Assembly (NCBI GenBank): GCA_965249225.1
Contig: CBDFLT010000009.1
Span: 558,001-622,000, forward strand
Direction of reading: 5' to 3'
Source: CBDFLT01 sp965249225
GTDB lineage: Bacteria; Chloroflexota; Dehalococcoidia; Lucifugimonadales; G963668185
DNA length: 64,000 bases
The notes under the pieces were generated by a model. The model saw nothing but the letters and a program-made list of their open reading frames with translations. It was not told the origin of the DNA and did not search any database. A program made the position numbers and the translations under genes. This document shows, piece by piece, positions 63,158 through 64,000 of this stretch (position 1 is the first letter of the stretch; the number at the start of each line of letters is the position of its first letter).

Positions 63158-64000
63158 ATGGTAAACAGCGTGCTCAATGGAGTAGTAGGAACGGGGGCCT
63201 GGGTGTGGAGGCTGGTCTTATTGTGGCCCGTGAGGAGCGCCCTGTTGGGCTCCGCGGCCATACTCATCGGTCTGGGTATCGGATTCCGAGACCCAATTAG
63301 AGATGGATATCTTAGCTTCCAGGAGTCGGCGGTCATCTACTTTGGGCTCGGGGTTATCCCCCTGACCGTTTGGGTGGCAGTGTTCGCGTGGACCGCGGTC
63401 CGACATCGTATTTGGTTCCTGAGGTTCAGGCTCTGGCTCGGGTCTCTTGGGCTGCTGGCTTTAGCCATGGGCGTGCTGGCCTTTTTCGGCCCGTCTGGTG
63501 GTTTTCTGGGCGAGTTCACGCTCGACGGAGAGATTCGTCTTGGCGGCAAAGTGGGACGTGCGATCATCGGCCCCGTCGGAGAATCGTCTGGAGCCATCCC
63601 TTACTGGGCGGGCGCGATGCGGGCCTTACTGCTGTCTGTGCTTGTCACCTCGGTAGCCCTTCCCACGCTGGCGGCGGACGCGGCCGTGGCCCTCGGTAAA
63701 TTTGGTTTCTTCCTCTACCTCACCTTGATTCTCGCGGTGAAGGCGCTGGCGTCTTGGCTGAGACGTATCTATCAGACGTATCTGGGAACCCGGCTGGCCG
63801 CTCGAAAGAACATCTCCGAGACACCTGCTGAGGGAACATTCCCATCCTCGAGCGTAGCTGAAGACGTGGAGACTGTTGCGTCGACTGGGACTCTGGAAGT
63901 TCCATCCCCTGCGGCGCTGTCGGCCTCTCTCATGGAGGACGAGGAGTCCGAAATAGAGGAGCTGGATGGGCGGGATGACTCGGTCTTTGATCCCTCACGG
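63158..64000 (+). CDS. ftsK: FtsK/SpoIIIE DNA translocase, N-terminal membrane part, truncated by the window edge
   Basis: 281 residues are visible, open to the edge. Four transmembrane segments lie in about residues 20-195 (VWRLVLLWPVRSALLGSAAI; FGLGVIPLTVWVAVFAWTAV; LGLLALAMGVLAFFG; and FLYLTLILAVKALASWL), followed by an acidic linker. The motor domain is beyond the window. It would drive chromosome dimer resolution at the division septum. Start ATG 63158; no clear Shine-Dalgarno. The call rests on the rnj neighbour and the four-helix N-terminal layout, so it is moderately confident. Confidence 0.72.
   Translation, partial: MVNSVLNGVVGTGAWVWRLVLLWPVRSALLGSAAILIGLGIGFRDPIRDGYLSFQESAVIYFGLGVIPLTVWVAVFAWTAVRHRIWFLRFRLWLGSLGLLALAMGVLAFFGPSGGFLGEFTLDGEIRLGGKVGRAIIGPVGESSGAIPYWAGAMRALLLSVLVTSVALPTLAADAAVALGKFGFFLYLTLILAVKALASWLRRIYQTYLGTRLAARKNISETPAEGTFPSSSVAEDVETVASTGTLEVPSPAALSASLMEDEESEIEELDGRDDSVFDPSR

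Overview
This 64 kb window is a dense, high-GC (about 60% by eye) bacterial chromosome segment that contains the replication origin region. Several things point to the phylum Chloroflexota, probably the Dehalococcoidia/SAR202 side: a dnaA-oriC-obgE block separated from an rpmH-rnpA-yidD-yidC-jag block, a DUF2298 + glycosyltransferase giant membrane protein, split methylmalonyl-CoA mutase, many acyl-CoA dehydrogenases, RNase J followed by ftsK, and no outer-membrane genes. The taxonomy is inference; no rRNA gene is present. No tRNA, rRNA, CRISPR array or prophage was recognised.

Layout: 0.1-5.2 kb holds comEA, an MscS channel, comEC and rph. 5.2-8.7 kb is the L34/RNase P/membrane insertase operon, with a beta-propeller lipoprotein inserted between yidD and yidC. 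8.8-17.6 kb has a PfkB kinase, a DUF4097 lipoprotein with serS, a SelA-like PLP enzyme, an SDR, manC, an amidohydrolase and a frameshifted FIST sensor. 17.8-27.8 kb has uvrA, rpsU, an HtrA-type lipoprotein, dnaA, oriC, obgE-nadD-pyrE and a HAD phosphatase. 27.9-34.9 kb holds a broken O-antigen-ligase/TPR gene and a 1541-residue glycosyltransferase/DUF2298 protein. 34.9-43 kb is metabolic: GNAT, an AsnC-type RAM domain, two acyl-CoA dehydrogenases, and a 2-oxoacid dehydrogenase complex with two tandem E1-beta genes and E2. 43.2-45 kb has a small membrane protein and a complete IS630-type insertion sequence. 45.1-54.9 kb has prkA, a DUF3179 gene interrupted by an in-frame TGA, rimI, a heterodimeric ABC exporter, DUF488 and a frameshifted ruvB. 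55.1-64 kb has the methylmalonyl-CoA mutase/epimerase cassette, DUF177-rpmF-fabD-nusB-acpP, uracil-DNA glycosylase, RNase J and the start of ftsK.

The most interesting signal is the DUF3179 gene (47377-48492, minus). A TGA replaces the first cysteine codon of the family CPLC motif, the reading frame continues to a full-length protein, and 20 nt downstream of the TGA lies a perfect 8-bp hairpin with a 5-nt loop carrying G at its second position. This is the geometry of a bacterial SECIS element, so the gene is a candidate selenoprotein. The second is a family of intergenic repeats (six loci, both orientations). Each has a short GGAC-N3-GTCC-like hairpin followed by a predicted G-quadruplex core such as GGGTGGGTTGGGTGGG, then a conserved CCTGGGGYGG-like tail.

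The genes group sensibly: DNA uptake (comEA/comEC), replication and repair (dnaA, uvrA, ruvB, udg), translation (rpmH, rpmF, rpsU, serS, rimI), membrane biogenesis (yidC/yidD), fatty-acid synthesis (fabD, acpP) and acyl-CoA/propionate catabolism. Three genes (FIST, O-antigen ligase, ruvB) carry frame disruptions. The ruvB one sits in a G homopolymer and may be a sequencing error, so gene-decay claims should be read with that caution.
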